Under the pieces are notes generated by a model. It was given only the letters and a program-made list of their open reading frames with translations. It made no database searches and was not told the DNA's origin. Source: Marinobacterium rhizophilum (GTDB taxonomy: Bacteria > Pseudomonadota > Gammaproteobacteria > Pseudomonadales > Balneatricaceae). From it: a stretch of DNA of 64,000 bases. The position numbers were made by a program, and so were the translations under genes. Numbering within the stretch: position 1 is the first letter of the stretch; every line of letters begins with the position of its first letter. Shown here piece after piece: positions 1-10,946 of the stretch. The DNA lies in contig NZ_CP073347.1 in NCBI RefSeq assembly GCF_024397915.1, positions 4,774,001-4,838,000 of the forward strand, in the 5' to 3' direction.

Positions 1-2
1 TC

Positions 3-395
3 TCCCTTGCCGAAGAGGGCTGGCACGAGGGTGACCTGGTGGAGCAGATTGTGGCGCGCTGCCTGTCTCCTCTGCTGGATGAGGCAGAGGGGGATTCCGG
101 TATCGATACTCTGGTATTGGGATGCACGCATTTTCCGGCACTTAAGGGGGCCATCGCCAAGGTTGTAGGGCCGAATGTCAGTTTGGTGGATTCTGCCGTA
201 ACGACAACCCGCGTGGTTCGCCAGCAGCTGCTTGACGGCAACCTGATGCGCGAGGCATCGACGCCAGGCCATGTGTCCTTTCTAGTCACGGACGGCCCGG
301 AACGCTTCGTTCGTGTTGCCTCCTACTTTTTCGAGGGGCCGGTAGACGCCGCTCAGGTGGAACTCGTTGACCTGCAGCATTACGCGGTTGCCTGA
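3..395 (+). CDS. murI: Glutamate racemase, C-terminal part (5' end outside window)
   Basis: The frame is open from base 3 to the stop at 393-395, so this is the 3' part of a gene that begins before the window. Glutamate racemase converts L-glutamate to D-glutamate for peptidoglycan in the cytoplasm. The motif LVLGCTHFPAL carries the second catalytic cysteine of the Asp/Glu racemase family, and the following VDSA segment is typical of the C-terminal domain. The GTG at 39 is only an internal codon, since the reading frame continues upstream of it. The gene lies directly before an rRNA operon, as murI does before rrnB in E. coli. About half the protein is missing here, so its N-terminal catalytic cysteine cannot be checked. 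Confidence 0.9.
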   Translation, partial: SLAEEGWHEGDLVEQIVARCLSPLLDEAEGDSGIDTLVLGCTHFPALKGAIAKVVGPNVSLVDSAVTTTRVVRQQLLDGNLMREASTPGHVSFLVTDGPERFVRVASYFFEGPVDAAQVELVDLQHYAVA

Positions 396-490
396 GTATA
401 TCGGGTGGTTACAAGGGTTGGCTTTGTTATCGGCTCTGTTCTGGTTATCCCGGCGGCGGCACTTGCGGGTCGCATGATTTAAAATAGAAA

Positions 491-516
491 GGGTGCCCGA
501 TGGGGCGCCCTTTTTG
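491..516 (+). terminator. Intrinsic terminator after murI
   Basis: An 8-bp stem (GGGTGCCC at 491-498 with GGGCGCCC at 503-510, one G-T pair) and a 4-base loop are followed directly by TTTTTG. It lies 96 bases after the murI stop and should separate murI from the rRNA promoters. Confidence 0.85.
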
Positions 517-713
517 TTTGCGGGTTGCGGAACCCTGCGGTTTTGTCAGTAAGTCTTGTTGTTAAAGCCTGCGCTGGTCGATAATTAACCAGCCTTTCCT
601 GTGTTAAATGGTGACTGCTGTTTGTTTTTCGAGCTGTTTAATGGGGCTGTCATCGGATTCGGGTCTGAATACCGCTTTTTTGCACTTTTATGGCGTTATT
701 TTTAAATGGGCTG

Positions 714-741
714 TTGACTCTGATCCGGGGCAATGTAGAAT
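714..741 (+). promoter_or_regulatory. rRNA operon promoter P1
   Basis: TTGACT (714-719), a 16-base spacer and TAGAAT (736-741) match a sigma-70 promoter. The discriminator after the -10 is GC-rich (GCGCACCTC), as in promoters under stringent control. The upstream DNA (about 676-709) is rich in A/T and could act as an UP element. The start would lie about 380 bases before mature 16S. The rest of the 396-1128 gap holds P2, a boxA and the transcribed leader, and no credible gene. Confidence 0.75.
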
Positions 742-900
742 GCGCACCTCGCTTAGGGAGAGCGGCTTCAACGGCCCTCAAGCAGAGCGGGCAAGTCGGA
801 AGTAAGTGGTTGATTTTCTTAGAAAGTTAGCCGGTGTTATCGACTTGTGAGTCACTCGTTTTTCTCCTCGGCTGCGGTCGAAAATGTTGAAAAAAAAGAG

Positions 901-928
901 TTGACTTAAAACACCGAGTCGCTAGAAT
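901..928 (+). promoter_or_regulatory. rRNA operon promoter P2
   Basis: This second promoter has the same hexamers and spacing as the one 187 bases upstream: TTGACT (901-906), 16 bases, TAGAAT (923-928), then a GCGCCTC discriminator. An A-rich run (about 881-899) sits just upstream. Tandem rRNA promoters are normal in gammaproteobacteria; identical hexamers and spacing in both are less usual. Confidence 0.75.
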
Positions 929-980
929 ATGCGCCTCACTTGAGGCACGGGGTCAGCGGTAACGGTCCTTGAGTCCAAGC

Positions 981-991
981 GCTCTTTAACA
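981..991 (+). promoter_or_regulatory. boxA antitermination signal in the rRNA leader
   Basis: GCTCTTTAACA matches the boxA core bound by NusB/NusE for rRNA antitermination. The same 11 bases recur in the 16S-23S spacer at 2789-2799, as expected for an rRNA operon. Confidence 0.8.
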
Positions 992-1128
992 GATTGATCA
1001 GGTAATTCGTGTGGGCGCTTGTCAGGATAAGGCATAAAAGCTTTATCAAGGTAAGCAACCTTCATGTGAATTCATTTAAGTTGTTTTAGCTTGAGTCAGA
1101 TTTATCGATACTTCGGTATCTTGATTTT

Positions 1129-2665
<1,537 letters not shown>

Positions 2666-2905
2666 AACGACATGGCTTGTTCTGGCATAGCGTCCACACG
2701 AATTACCTGATCTTGAAGTTAAAGCACGGAGTTTTAAACCGTACGTCTGCAGTTGCGGACTGACTGTTTAAAGCTTCAATGCTTTATCGCTCTTTAACAA
2801 TATGGATTCGAATTAATTCGAGATATGTCTTGTACTGTAGTACAAGCGCCAATGGCGAAAAATCTTATCGAACTCTCGTCCTTACCAGACGCCTTCGGGT
2901 TATAT
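2666..2905 (+). other. 16S-23S internal transcribed spacer without tRNA genes
   Basis: The spacer is about 240 bases. I looked for tRNA-Ile(GAT) and tRNA-Ala(TGC), the usual pair here, and saw neither: no GTTCGA/GTTCAA T-arm, no matching acceptor ends and too little room for two tRNAs. It holds a second boxA (GCTCTTTAACA, 2789-2799), a near-perfect palindrome with arms CTTGTACT and AGTACAAG (2829-2846), and CGAATTAATTCG (2810-2821). The last part should pair with the far side of 23S to form the RNase III processing stem. Confidence 0.8.
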
Positions 2906-5793
<2,888 letters not shown>

Positions 5794-5990
5794 ATAACGC
5801 CCAAGGCGTTTGGTTGCCGGCTGACAGAAATGCAGCCGGCGAAAAGCACGAGAGACAAGATTTTAGCATTGGCAGGAGCTTGTGCTGCAGACAAGACAAA
5901 GCGCGCTTTCAAAAAGCACGCACCCTCGAATTAAGGCACGTAGTGAACAGAGACATCTGATCATTACCAGAATCCATATTGTACAAGTTT
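5794..5990 (+). other. 23S-5S spacer
   Basis: This spacer of about 197 bases has no tRNA. It begins with two hairpins: ACGCC/GGCGT (about 5797-5809) and an 8-bp stem GCCGGCTG (5816-5823) with CAGCCGGC (5833-5840). These are plausible processing structures just after mature 23S. Confidence 0.6.
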
Positions 5991-6110
5991 TGCTTGGCGA
6001 CAATAGAGCTGTGGAACCACCTGATCCCATCCCGAACTCAGTAGTGAAACGCGGTATCGCCGATGGTAGTGTGGGGTTTCCCCATGTGAGAGTAGGTCAT
6101 CGCCAAGCAT
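5991..6110 (+). rRNA. rrf: 5S ribosomal RNA
   Basis: A 120-base 5S gene runs from TGCTTGGCGA to TCGCCAAGCAT, whose ends pair to form helix I. The internal blocks CCCGAACTCAG and CGATGGTAGTGTGGGG are typical of proteobacterial 5S. It is the last gene of the rRNA operon; no distal tRNA follows. Confidence 0.96.
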
Positions 6111-6113
6111 TTA

Positions 6114-6158
6114 ATAACGGAAACCCCGGTCTCGCAGAGGCCGGGGTTTTTCCGTTAT
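6114..6158 (+). terminator. rRNA operon terminator
   Basis: A long hairpin starts three bases after 5S: ATAACGGAAACCCCGG (6114-6129) pairs with CCGGGG, a T-run and CCGTTAT (6141-6158), with a two-base bulge in the T-run. It can work in both directions, since the stem is flanked by A-rich and T-rich strands. Confidence 0.85.
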
Positions 6159-6172
6159 GGATCGACGCTGTC

Positions 6173-6240
6173 GATGACCCTCACATGGGGCAGGTAAACA
6201 GCGCCGCTGGCGGCCGCCTTGCCATGTGATAGTAGGGTCA
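6173..6240 (+). repeat. Inverted, degenerate fragments of the 5S rRNA 3' end
   Basis: Bases 6222-6240 (CCATGTGATAGTAGGGTCA) resemble 5S bases 6082-6099 with one substitution and one insertion. Bases 6173-6190 are the reverse complement of CCCCATGTGAG plus GGTCATC, that is the same 5S segment lacking the four bases AGTA. The two remnants face each other and can form an imperfect hairpin. They may be left over from a duplicated 5S gene or from recombination between rRNA operons. No intact second 5S exists here. Confidence 0.6.
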
Positions 6241-6280
6241 AAACGGGACTTGTCGAAGCGCAGCTTTGACCCGTTTTGAC
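6237..6280 (+). terminator. Second hairpin downstream of the rRNA operon
   Basis: GTCAAAACGGG (6237-6247) and CCCGTTTTGAC (6270-6280) form a perfect 11-bp inverted repeat with a 22-base loop. No T-run follows, so it may be a back-up terminator or a processing site. From here to sdhE at 6505 I see only leader sequence: a weak G/C hairpin around 6357-6380 followed by GTTTTT, and A/T-rich DNA that probably includes the sdhE promoter. Confidence 0.5.
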
Positions 6281-6504
6281 GACCGCGGCTTCTATTCAAT
6301 GGGTAAATGGGCCCGCGGGACGGCTCAGGCGCTGCGCCGAGGTATTTAAACAGAAAGGCCTCGGCCTTCGGTTGGGGCGTTTTTGATTGGATGTTTTGCA
6401 CCGTTTTTCCTGGTATATGCAGTAAAAAGCCTATGGCGGCTTTGCCCGTGGACGGGAACATGCTAAAAAGCCTGCATATTTACAGCAAGGGTAGTGTGAG
6501 TCCT

Positions 6505-6759
6505 ATGTACAGTGAAGAAGATATCAGGCGTCTCAGGTGGCAAAGCCGTCGCGGCATGCTGGAGCTGGATGTGCTGCTGGTGCCTTTTGTTGACGAGGCG
6601 TTCAGACAGCTGCCGCTGGAAGATCAGGAGCGATTTGAAAAACTGCTGGCGTGCGAGGATCAGGATCTGTTTGTCTGGTTTATGCAGCGCGAGCTTGCGG
6701 CGGACCCTGATATTGTCCGGATGGTGAAGATGATACTGGACCGTGTTCAGCCCGCTTGA
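6505..6759 (+). CDS. sdhE: FAD assembly factor SdhE
   Basis: This 84-residue protein belongs to the SdhE/YgfY (CptB) family, which helps attach FAD covalently to the flavoprotein subunit of succinate dehydrogenase. The hallmark RGxxE motif is visible as RRGMLELD near residues 15-22, followed by the acidic helical segment and the FVWFM block common in the family. I chose the ATG at 6505, which gives the normal family length. The frame is open further upstream to 6307, but those 66 extra residues match nothing and cover the A/T-rich leader. The gene overlaps ygfX by 17 bases, the usual sdhE-ygfX arrangement. Confidence 0.9.
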   Translation: MYSEEDIRRLRWQSRRGMLELDVLLVPFVDEAFRQLPLEDQERFEKLLACEDQDLFVWFMQRELAADPDIVRMVKMILDRVQPA

Positions 6760-7186
6760 GGTTGCGATCAAACCGTCCCGGATACTGTGGTGGCTACAGG
6801 CTTTGAGCCACCTGGTTGTCGTTGCTCTTCTCGTTTTTTCCGCGCTACCACTTTATGCAGTTGCCTGCCTGGTTGTTCTGGCCGGGTTGAGTCTTTGGCT
6901 GGGGCATCGCCAGCGGCGAGGTAATGTGCGGGCGTTGCGCTGGGACGCGGATTTGCACAGTATCGCGCTCTACGTGCCGGAGGATGGCTGGTTCCCGGCC
7001 AGCAAGCTGGAATCGATTCTGGTTTGGCGCTGGTTGCTGGTGTTGCGACTGCACGCCGGTGGGCGGCACCGACGGCTGATTTTGGTAGCCGACAGTGTAA
7101 CGCCAGCAGCATTCAGACGTTTAAGCGTGATCGCCAGGTATGCACCCCTGCAGCTCAATGAACCTGATCAGGCCACTCGTAATTGA
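6743..7186 (+). CDS. ygfX: YgfX-family membrane protein
   Basis: This 147-residue protein starts with GTG inside the end of sdhE. Two hydrophobic segments (about residues 14-32 and 36-54) would anchor it in the inner membrane, followed by a cytoplasmic domain with LRWDADLHSIAL, a pattern typical of YgfX. In E. coli YgfX (CptA) has been described as a toxin acting on cytoskeletal proteins with SdhE/CptB as its partner; whether that applies here is unknown. Its 3' end overlaps the convergent nadB by 32 bases. Confidence 0.75.
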   Translation: MFSPLEVAIKPSRILWWLQALSHLVVVALLVFSALPLYAVACLVVLAGLSLWLGHRQRRGNVRALRWDADLHSIALYVPEDGWFPASKLESILVWRWLLVLRLHAGGRHRRLILVADSVTPAAFRRLSVIARYAPLQLNEPDQATRN

Positions 7187-8765
7187 CCGGTGTCAAAATG
7201 GTATCGCGAGCTTCGGCGGCGAGCGTCGGGTAGTCAAGGGTGTAGTGTAGGCCCCTGCTTTCTGTGCGCTGCATGGCTGAGCGAATAATCAGGTCTGATA
7301 CCAGTGCAAGGTTGCGCAGCTCCAGCAGGTCACGGGTGACGCGGTAATTGCTGTAATAGTCCGTGATTTCCTGCTGCAGCAGGTCAACGCGGTGTTTCGC
7401 ACGCTGCAGGCGCTTGTTGGTTCTTACGATGCCCACATAGTCCCACATGAAACGGCGCAGCTCTTCCCAGTTGTGAGAGATGATGACGTCTTCGTCCGAG
7501 TCGGTCACCTGAGATGAGTCCCAGGCCGGCACGCTGATGCTGCTATCCGGCGAAACGGCCTGGCTGGCGGCGATGTCGGAGGCGACGGCGCTGGCGAAGA
7601 CGACGCACTCCAACAGTGAGTTTGACGCCAGGCGGTTGGCGCCGTGCAGGCCGGTAAAGGCGGTTTCGCCGATGGCGTAGAGGTTGGGAATGTCGGTGCG
7701 ACCGCGAATATCGGTAATAATGCCGCCGCAGGTATAGTGCGCCGCCGGCACGATGGGAATGGGCTGGCGGGTGATGTCGATACCGAGTTCCAGGCACTTT
7801 TGATAGATGGTTGGGAAGTGCGCCTTGATAAAATCGGCGGGCTTGTGAGAAATATCAAGGTAAAGGCAGTCACAGCCAAGGCGTTTCATTTCGTGGTCGA
7901 TGGCCCGGGCGACAATGTCACGGGGCGCCAGTTCGCCGCGTTCATCAAATCGCAGCATAAAGCGCTCACCGTCCGGCAGCAGCAGGTGCCCGCCTTCGCC
8001 GCGCACCGCTTCGGAAACCAGGAACGACTTGGCCTGCGGATGGTAAAGGCAGGTCGGGTGGAACTGGTTGAACTCCATGTTGGCGACGCGGGCGCCTGAA
8101 CGCCATGCCATGGCAATACCGTCTCCCGAGGCTCCGTCCGAGTTGCTGGTATAAAGGTAGGCCTTTGAAGCGCCGCCCGTGGCCAGCACGACCTGGCCGG
8201 CACGGAACAGCTGCACCTTGCCGGATTGGCTGTCTAGTACATAGGCGCCGACGCAGCGGTTGTTGGGCAGGCGCAACTTGTTGCGGGTGATGAGGTCGAC
8301 GGCAATGCAGTTTTCAAACAGTGATATGTTGCTGGCTGCCCGGGCCTGTTGAATCAGGGTTTCCTGTACGGCTCGTCCGGTGGCGTCGGCGGCGTGAATA
8401 ATGCGCCGGTGGGAATGCCCGCCTTCCTGGGTCAGGTGGAAGTGACTGTCTTCACGGGTAAAGGGTACTCCCTGCTTAATAAGCCACTGGATACTGCTGT
8501 TGCCGTGGTTCACGGTATATTCCACAGCTTGCTGGCGACTGAGATCTGCGCCCGCAATCATGGTGTCGCTGTAATGGGCCTGGGTTGTGTCGTCTTCATC
8601 CAGTACAGCGGCGATGCCTCCCTGGGCAAGCCAGGTGGAGCCGCTGGTCAGCTGTCCCTTGCTCAGAACCGCAACACTCAAATGTGTGGGAAGCTGCAGG
8701 GCCAACGTCAGGCCAGCTGCTCCGCTGCCAATGATTAAAACATCATGGATAAGTTCGCTGGTCAT
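7155..8765 (-). CDS. nadB: L-aspartate oxidase
   Basis: This 536-residue flavoenzyme oxidises L-aspartate to iminoaspartate, the first step of de novo NAD synthesis. The FAD-binding GSGAAG lies at residues 13-18 and STWLAQGGIAA near 43-53. Further motifs are HRRIIHAADATG and the C-terminal GETAFTGLHGANRLASNSLLE of the succinate dehydrogenase/fumarate reductase flavoprotein family. The ATG at 8765 has AAGG six bases upstream and gives the usual length; a 14-residue upstream extension is open but unlikely. The gene runs opposite to the rpoE operon and ends inside the 3' end of ygfX. Confidence 0.95.
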   Translation of the reverse strand: MTSELIHDVLIIGSGAAGLTLALQLPTHLSVAVLSKGQLTSGSTWLAQGGIAAVLDEDDTTQAHYSDTMIAGADLSRQQAVEYTVNHGNSSIQWLIKQGVPFTREDSHFHLTQEGGHSHRRIIHAADATGRAVQETLIQQARAASNISLFENCIAVDLITRNKLRLPNNRCVGAYVLDSQSGKVQLFRAGQVVLATGGASKAYLYTSNSDGASGDGIAMAWRSGARVANMEFNQFHPTCLYHPQAKSFLVSEAVRGEGGHLLLPDGERFMLRFDERGELAPRDIVARAIDHEMKRLGCDCLYLDISHKPADFIKAHFPTIYQKCLELGIDITRQPIPIVPAAHYTCGGIITDIRGRTDIPNLYAIGETAFTGLHGANRLASNSLLECVVFASAVASDIAASQAVSPDSSISVPAWDSSQVTDSDEDVIISHNWEELRRFMWDYVGIVRTNKRLQRAKHRVDLLQQEITDYYSNYRVTRDLLELRNLALVSDLIIRSAMQRTESRGLHYTLDYPTLAAEARDTILTPVNYEWPDQVH

Positions 8766-8868
8766 GCTTAACCTTGAGAGCCCGAATGCCAAACGGTAAT
8801 TATGCAATGCAGCACCGGTATGCGTGAACCTTTTGTGTCGGTTAAAGGGATATTTTTCCGATTTGCCC

Positions 8869-8896
8869 GGAACTAACCATTCACCTCAGGTTCATA
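8869..8896 (+). promoter_or_regulatory. Probable sigma-E (AlgU-type) promoter of rpoE
   Basis: GGAACTA (8869-8875), 16 bases, then TCATA (8892-8896) resembles the RpoE/AlgU consensus GGAACTT-N16-TCnnA. It lies about 120 bases before the rpoE start in the nadB-rpoE gap. Autoregulation of rpoE by such a promoter is known in E. coli and Pseudomonas; its use here is inferred. Confidence 0.5.
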
Positions 8897-9016
8897 TGGT
8901 TTAGCTTGTGATGCCCGGCTCTTGAGAGGTTGCATTGACGTAGTCGCCACAGCCATACTCACGTCATAAAATCCCCTGCAGTAGGGGAGTAGTACCTTGG
9001 AACATAAGGATCTGGA

Positions 9017-9604
9017 GTGTCAAACGAGAGTCAGAGCGCGATTGACGGGCAGCTGGTGAAGCGTGTGCAGGCGGGTGACAAGGGGGCCTATGATTTGCTG
9101 GTGAAAAAGTACCAGCACAAGATTATCGGTCTGATTGGACGTTATGTGTATGACCATCACGAAGCGCTGGATGTGGCCCAGGAAGCTTTTATCAAGGCGT
9201 ACCGAGCCTTGCCGAAATTTCGCGGTGACAGCGCTTTTTATACATGGTTGTACAGAATTGCGATCAACACTGCCAAAAATCACCTGGTTGCCAAGGGGCG
9301 CCGTCCACCGGATGTCGATGTGGCGGTGGAAGATGCGCATTATTTTGGCGGAGACAGCGAGCTCAAGGATATTGAAAGCCCCGAGAACAACCTGTATCGG
9401 GACGAGCTGGAAACCATCGTTAAGCGTGTACTGGACAAGCTGCCCGAAGACCTTCGGGTTGCGCTGACGCTACGCGAATTTGATGGTTTGAGTTACGAAG
9501 ATATCGCCAATGTCATGGATTGCCCGGTGGGAACGGTTCGTTCCCGGATTTTCAGGGCGCGAGAGGCGATCGATAAAGAGATAGTGCCTTTTCTTGCGGA
9601 CTAA
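9017..9604 (+). CDS. rpoE: RNA polymerase sigma factor RpoE (AlgU/AlgT type)
   Basis: This 195-residue group 4 (ECF) sigma factor controls the envelope stress response. Region 2 is visible in YVYDHHEALDVAQEAFIKAYRALPKFRGDSAFYTWLYRIAINTAKN (residues about 42-88, promoter melting and -10 recognition). Region 4 is at LPEDLRVALTLREFDGLSYEDIANVMDCPVGTVRSRIFRAR (-35 binding). The start codon is GTG at 9017, with AAGGA six bases upstream. The gene is followed after 47 bases by its probable anti-sigma factor, then rseC and mucD, the standard rpoE operon order except for the altered rseA/rseB. Confidence 0.95.
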   Translation: MSNESQSAIDGQLVKRVQAGDKGAYDLLVKKYQHKIIGLIGRYVYDHHEALDVAQEAFIKAYRALPKFRGDSAFYTWLYRIAINTAKNHLVAKGRRPPDVDVAVEDAHYFGGDSELKDIESPENNLYRDELETIVKRVLDKLPEDLRVALTLREFDGLSYEDIANVMDCPVGTVRSRIFRAREAIDKEIVPFLAD

Positions 9605-9651
9605 CGGACAGCTCGCCGGGAGCATGATGAGAATGTGTTTGAGGGAAAACC

Positions 9652-10488
9652 ATGAGTGATCAGTTCAACGATACCCTGTCGGCGCTTGTGGACGGTGAAG
9701 CCAGTGAGCTTGAAGCACGCCGGCTGCTCTCCAGGCTCGGTGAGCAGCCGGCACTGGGTGAAAAGTGGCGTCGCTACCATCTGACGCGCTCGGCGCTAAG
9801 AGGTGAGCGGGATACGGCCATTGTGGATATCAGTGCCGGCGTTATGGCGCAGATTACCAGTACCGTAGTGGAACCGGCTCCACTGGCGGATGTACAGGAA
9901 GCTCCCTCGCGCCGCGCAGGCGCAGGTAGCTACTGGAAACCGCTGATCAGTATGGCAACTGCTGCCTCTGTCACCGCAGCGGTTATCCTCGGTGTGCAGG
10001 GCTTTAACGGTGAACCCGCGAACTCGGTTGCCAGCAGTCAGCCGCAATACCTGTTGCCTTCTCTTGGCAGTTCTGCGGATTTTGTAAAGGCCCGATATGG
10101 GCATGAGAGCAGCTATTCGACGCAGGGTCTCCCGCAGGCCGATGTTATCCGGCTATCCCGTGGGCTCGAGCGCTATATCGACCAGCATCAGCATATGCTC
10201 GGCGCCAAACAGCCCGGCTGGCATGCCCAGTGGTTGCCGGATGGTTTCAGCAAGGTGCGTCACGAAGTGATGCCTGATGCCGAGGTGATGCTCTTTTCCG
10301 ACGGGCGTCACTCGGTATCGGTCTGTATTGAACCATTCGGACGCCAGACGGTGGCGGCCGGCGCCGCGCAGTCCAGGGATATGATCGCCGTCGGCAAGCG
10401 TCGCGGTGACGACTTTGTTACGGTCGTGGGGGATGTGCCCCTGATGATCGCAGATCGAATTGCCGCTTCTGTTCAGGCGCGCAATTAG
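9652..10488 (+). CDS. Anti-sigma-E factor: RseA/MucA N-terminus joined to an RseB/MucB C-terminal domain
   Basis: The 278-residue product starts like RseA/MucA: FNDTLSALVDGEASELEARRLL (residues 5-26) is the sigma-binding domain. One membrane segment follows at about 97-117. The periplasmic part begins MucA-like (LERYIDQHQHML, 172-183). Residues 190-275 then carry WLPDGF (194-199), FSDGRHSVSVCIEPFG (215-230) and VTVVGDVPLMIADRIAASV, the pattern of the MucB/RseB C-terminal domain. No separate rseB exists: rseC starts at the next base. RseB normally shields RseA from DegS through this C-terminal domain, while its N-terminal lipid-binding domain senses lipopolysaccharide; that sensor part is absent. 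The fusion reading is inference from motifs. Confidence 0.75.
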   Translation: MSDQFNDTLSALVDGEASELEARRLLSRLGEQPALGEKWRRYHLTRSALRGERDTAIVDISAGVMAQITSTVVEPAPLADVQEAPSRRAGAGSYWKPLISMATAASVTAAVILGVQGFNGEPANSVASSQPQYLLPSLGSSADFVKARYGHESSYSTQGLPQADVIRLSRGLERYIDQHQHMLGAKQPGWHAQWLPDGFSKVRHEVMPDAEVMLFSDGRHSVSVCIEPFGRQTVAAGAAQSRDMIAVGKRRGDDFVTVVGDVPLMIADRIAASVQARN

Positions 10489-10923
10489 GTGCTGCAGGAA
10501 GAAGCAGTGGTGGTCGCGGTGGAAGCCGGGAACATCTGGGTTGAGTCTGAGCGTACCGATGCCTGCCAGAGCTGCAGTGCCAGTAAGGGCTGCGGTCAGC
10601 GTGTGCTGGCAGAGTACGCCAGCCAGCGTAGCGAACGCCTGCTGATTGATAACCCCCTGGGGCTTGTGGCACGGGTCGGCGACAGGGTCAGTGTCGGGAT
10701 TGAAGAGGGCAGTTTCCTGCAGGCATCCCTGCTGCTCTACACGCTGCCGCTGATTCTGCTCTTTCTGGGCGGATACCTTGGGTCCTTCTACGGTACGTCC
10801 GAATTGCCTGCTATTGCCGGCAGCGTTGCAGGACTGGCGACGGGGCTGCTGCTGGCCCGGGGCGCCGGCCAGCGTTTGGCGCGTTCCTGTCGTTACCAGC
10901 CGGTACTAATGAATATTATCTAG
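10489..10923 (+). CDS. rseC: RseC/MucC family inner-membrane protein
   Basis: This 144-residue protein starts with GTG at the base following the previous stop, so the two are translationally linked. It has the RseC cysteine cluster (CQSCSASKGCG, about residues 26-36) and two membrane segments (about 77-97 and 103-121). RseC proteins sit in sigma-E operons and have been linked to SoxR reduction and envelope stress signalling; their exact job is unsettled. Its stop overlaps a possible upstream start of mucD. Confidence 0.88.
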   Translation: MLQEEAVVVAVEAGNIWVESERTDACQSCSASKGCGQRVLAEYASQRSERLLIDNPLGLVARVGDRVSVGIEEGSFLQASLLLYTLPLILLFLGGYLGSFYGTSELPAIAGSVAGLATGLLLARGAGQRLARSCRYQPVLMNII

Positions 10924-10946
10924 TGTGTCTTCAAGGGTCTGAATCC

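Noticed and set aside
608..805. A 65-codon open frame between murI and the rRNA genes
   Set aside because: It spans the P1 promoter, has no ribosome-binding site and resembles no protein.
5794..5990. Possible tRNA in the 23S-5S spacer
   Set aside because: The hairpins present do not make a cloverleaf and no T-arm motif or CCA-ready acceptor was seen.
6307..6504. N-terminal extension of SdhE by 66 residues
   Set aside because: The extra residues match nothing, the family is about 85-90 residues long, and the stretch contains promoter-like A/T-rich DNA.
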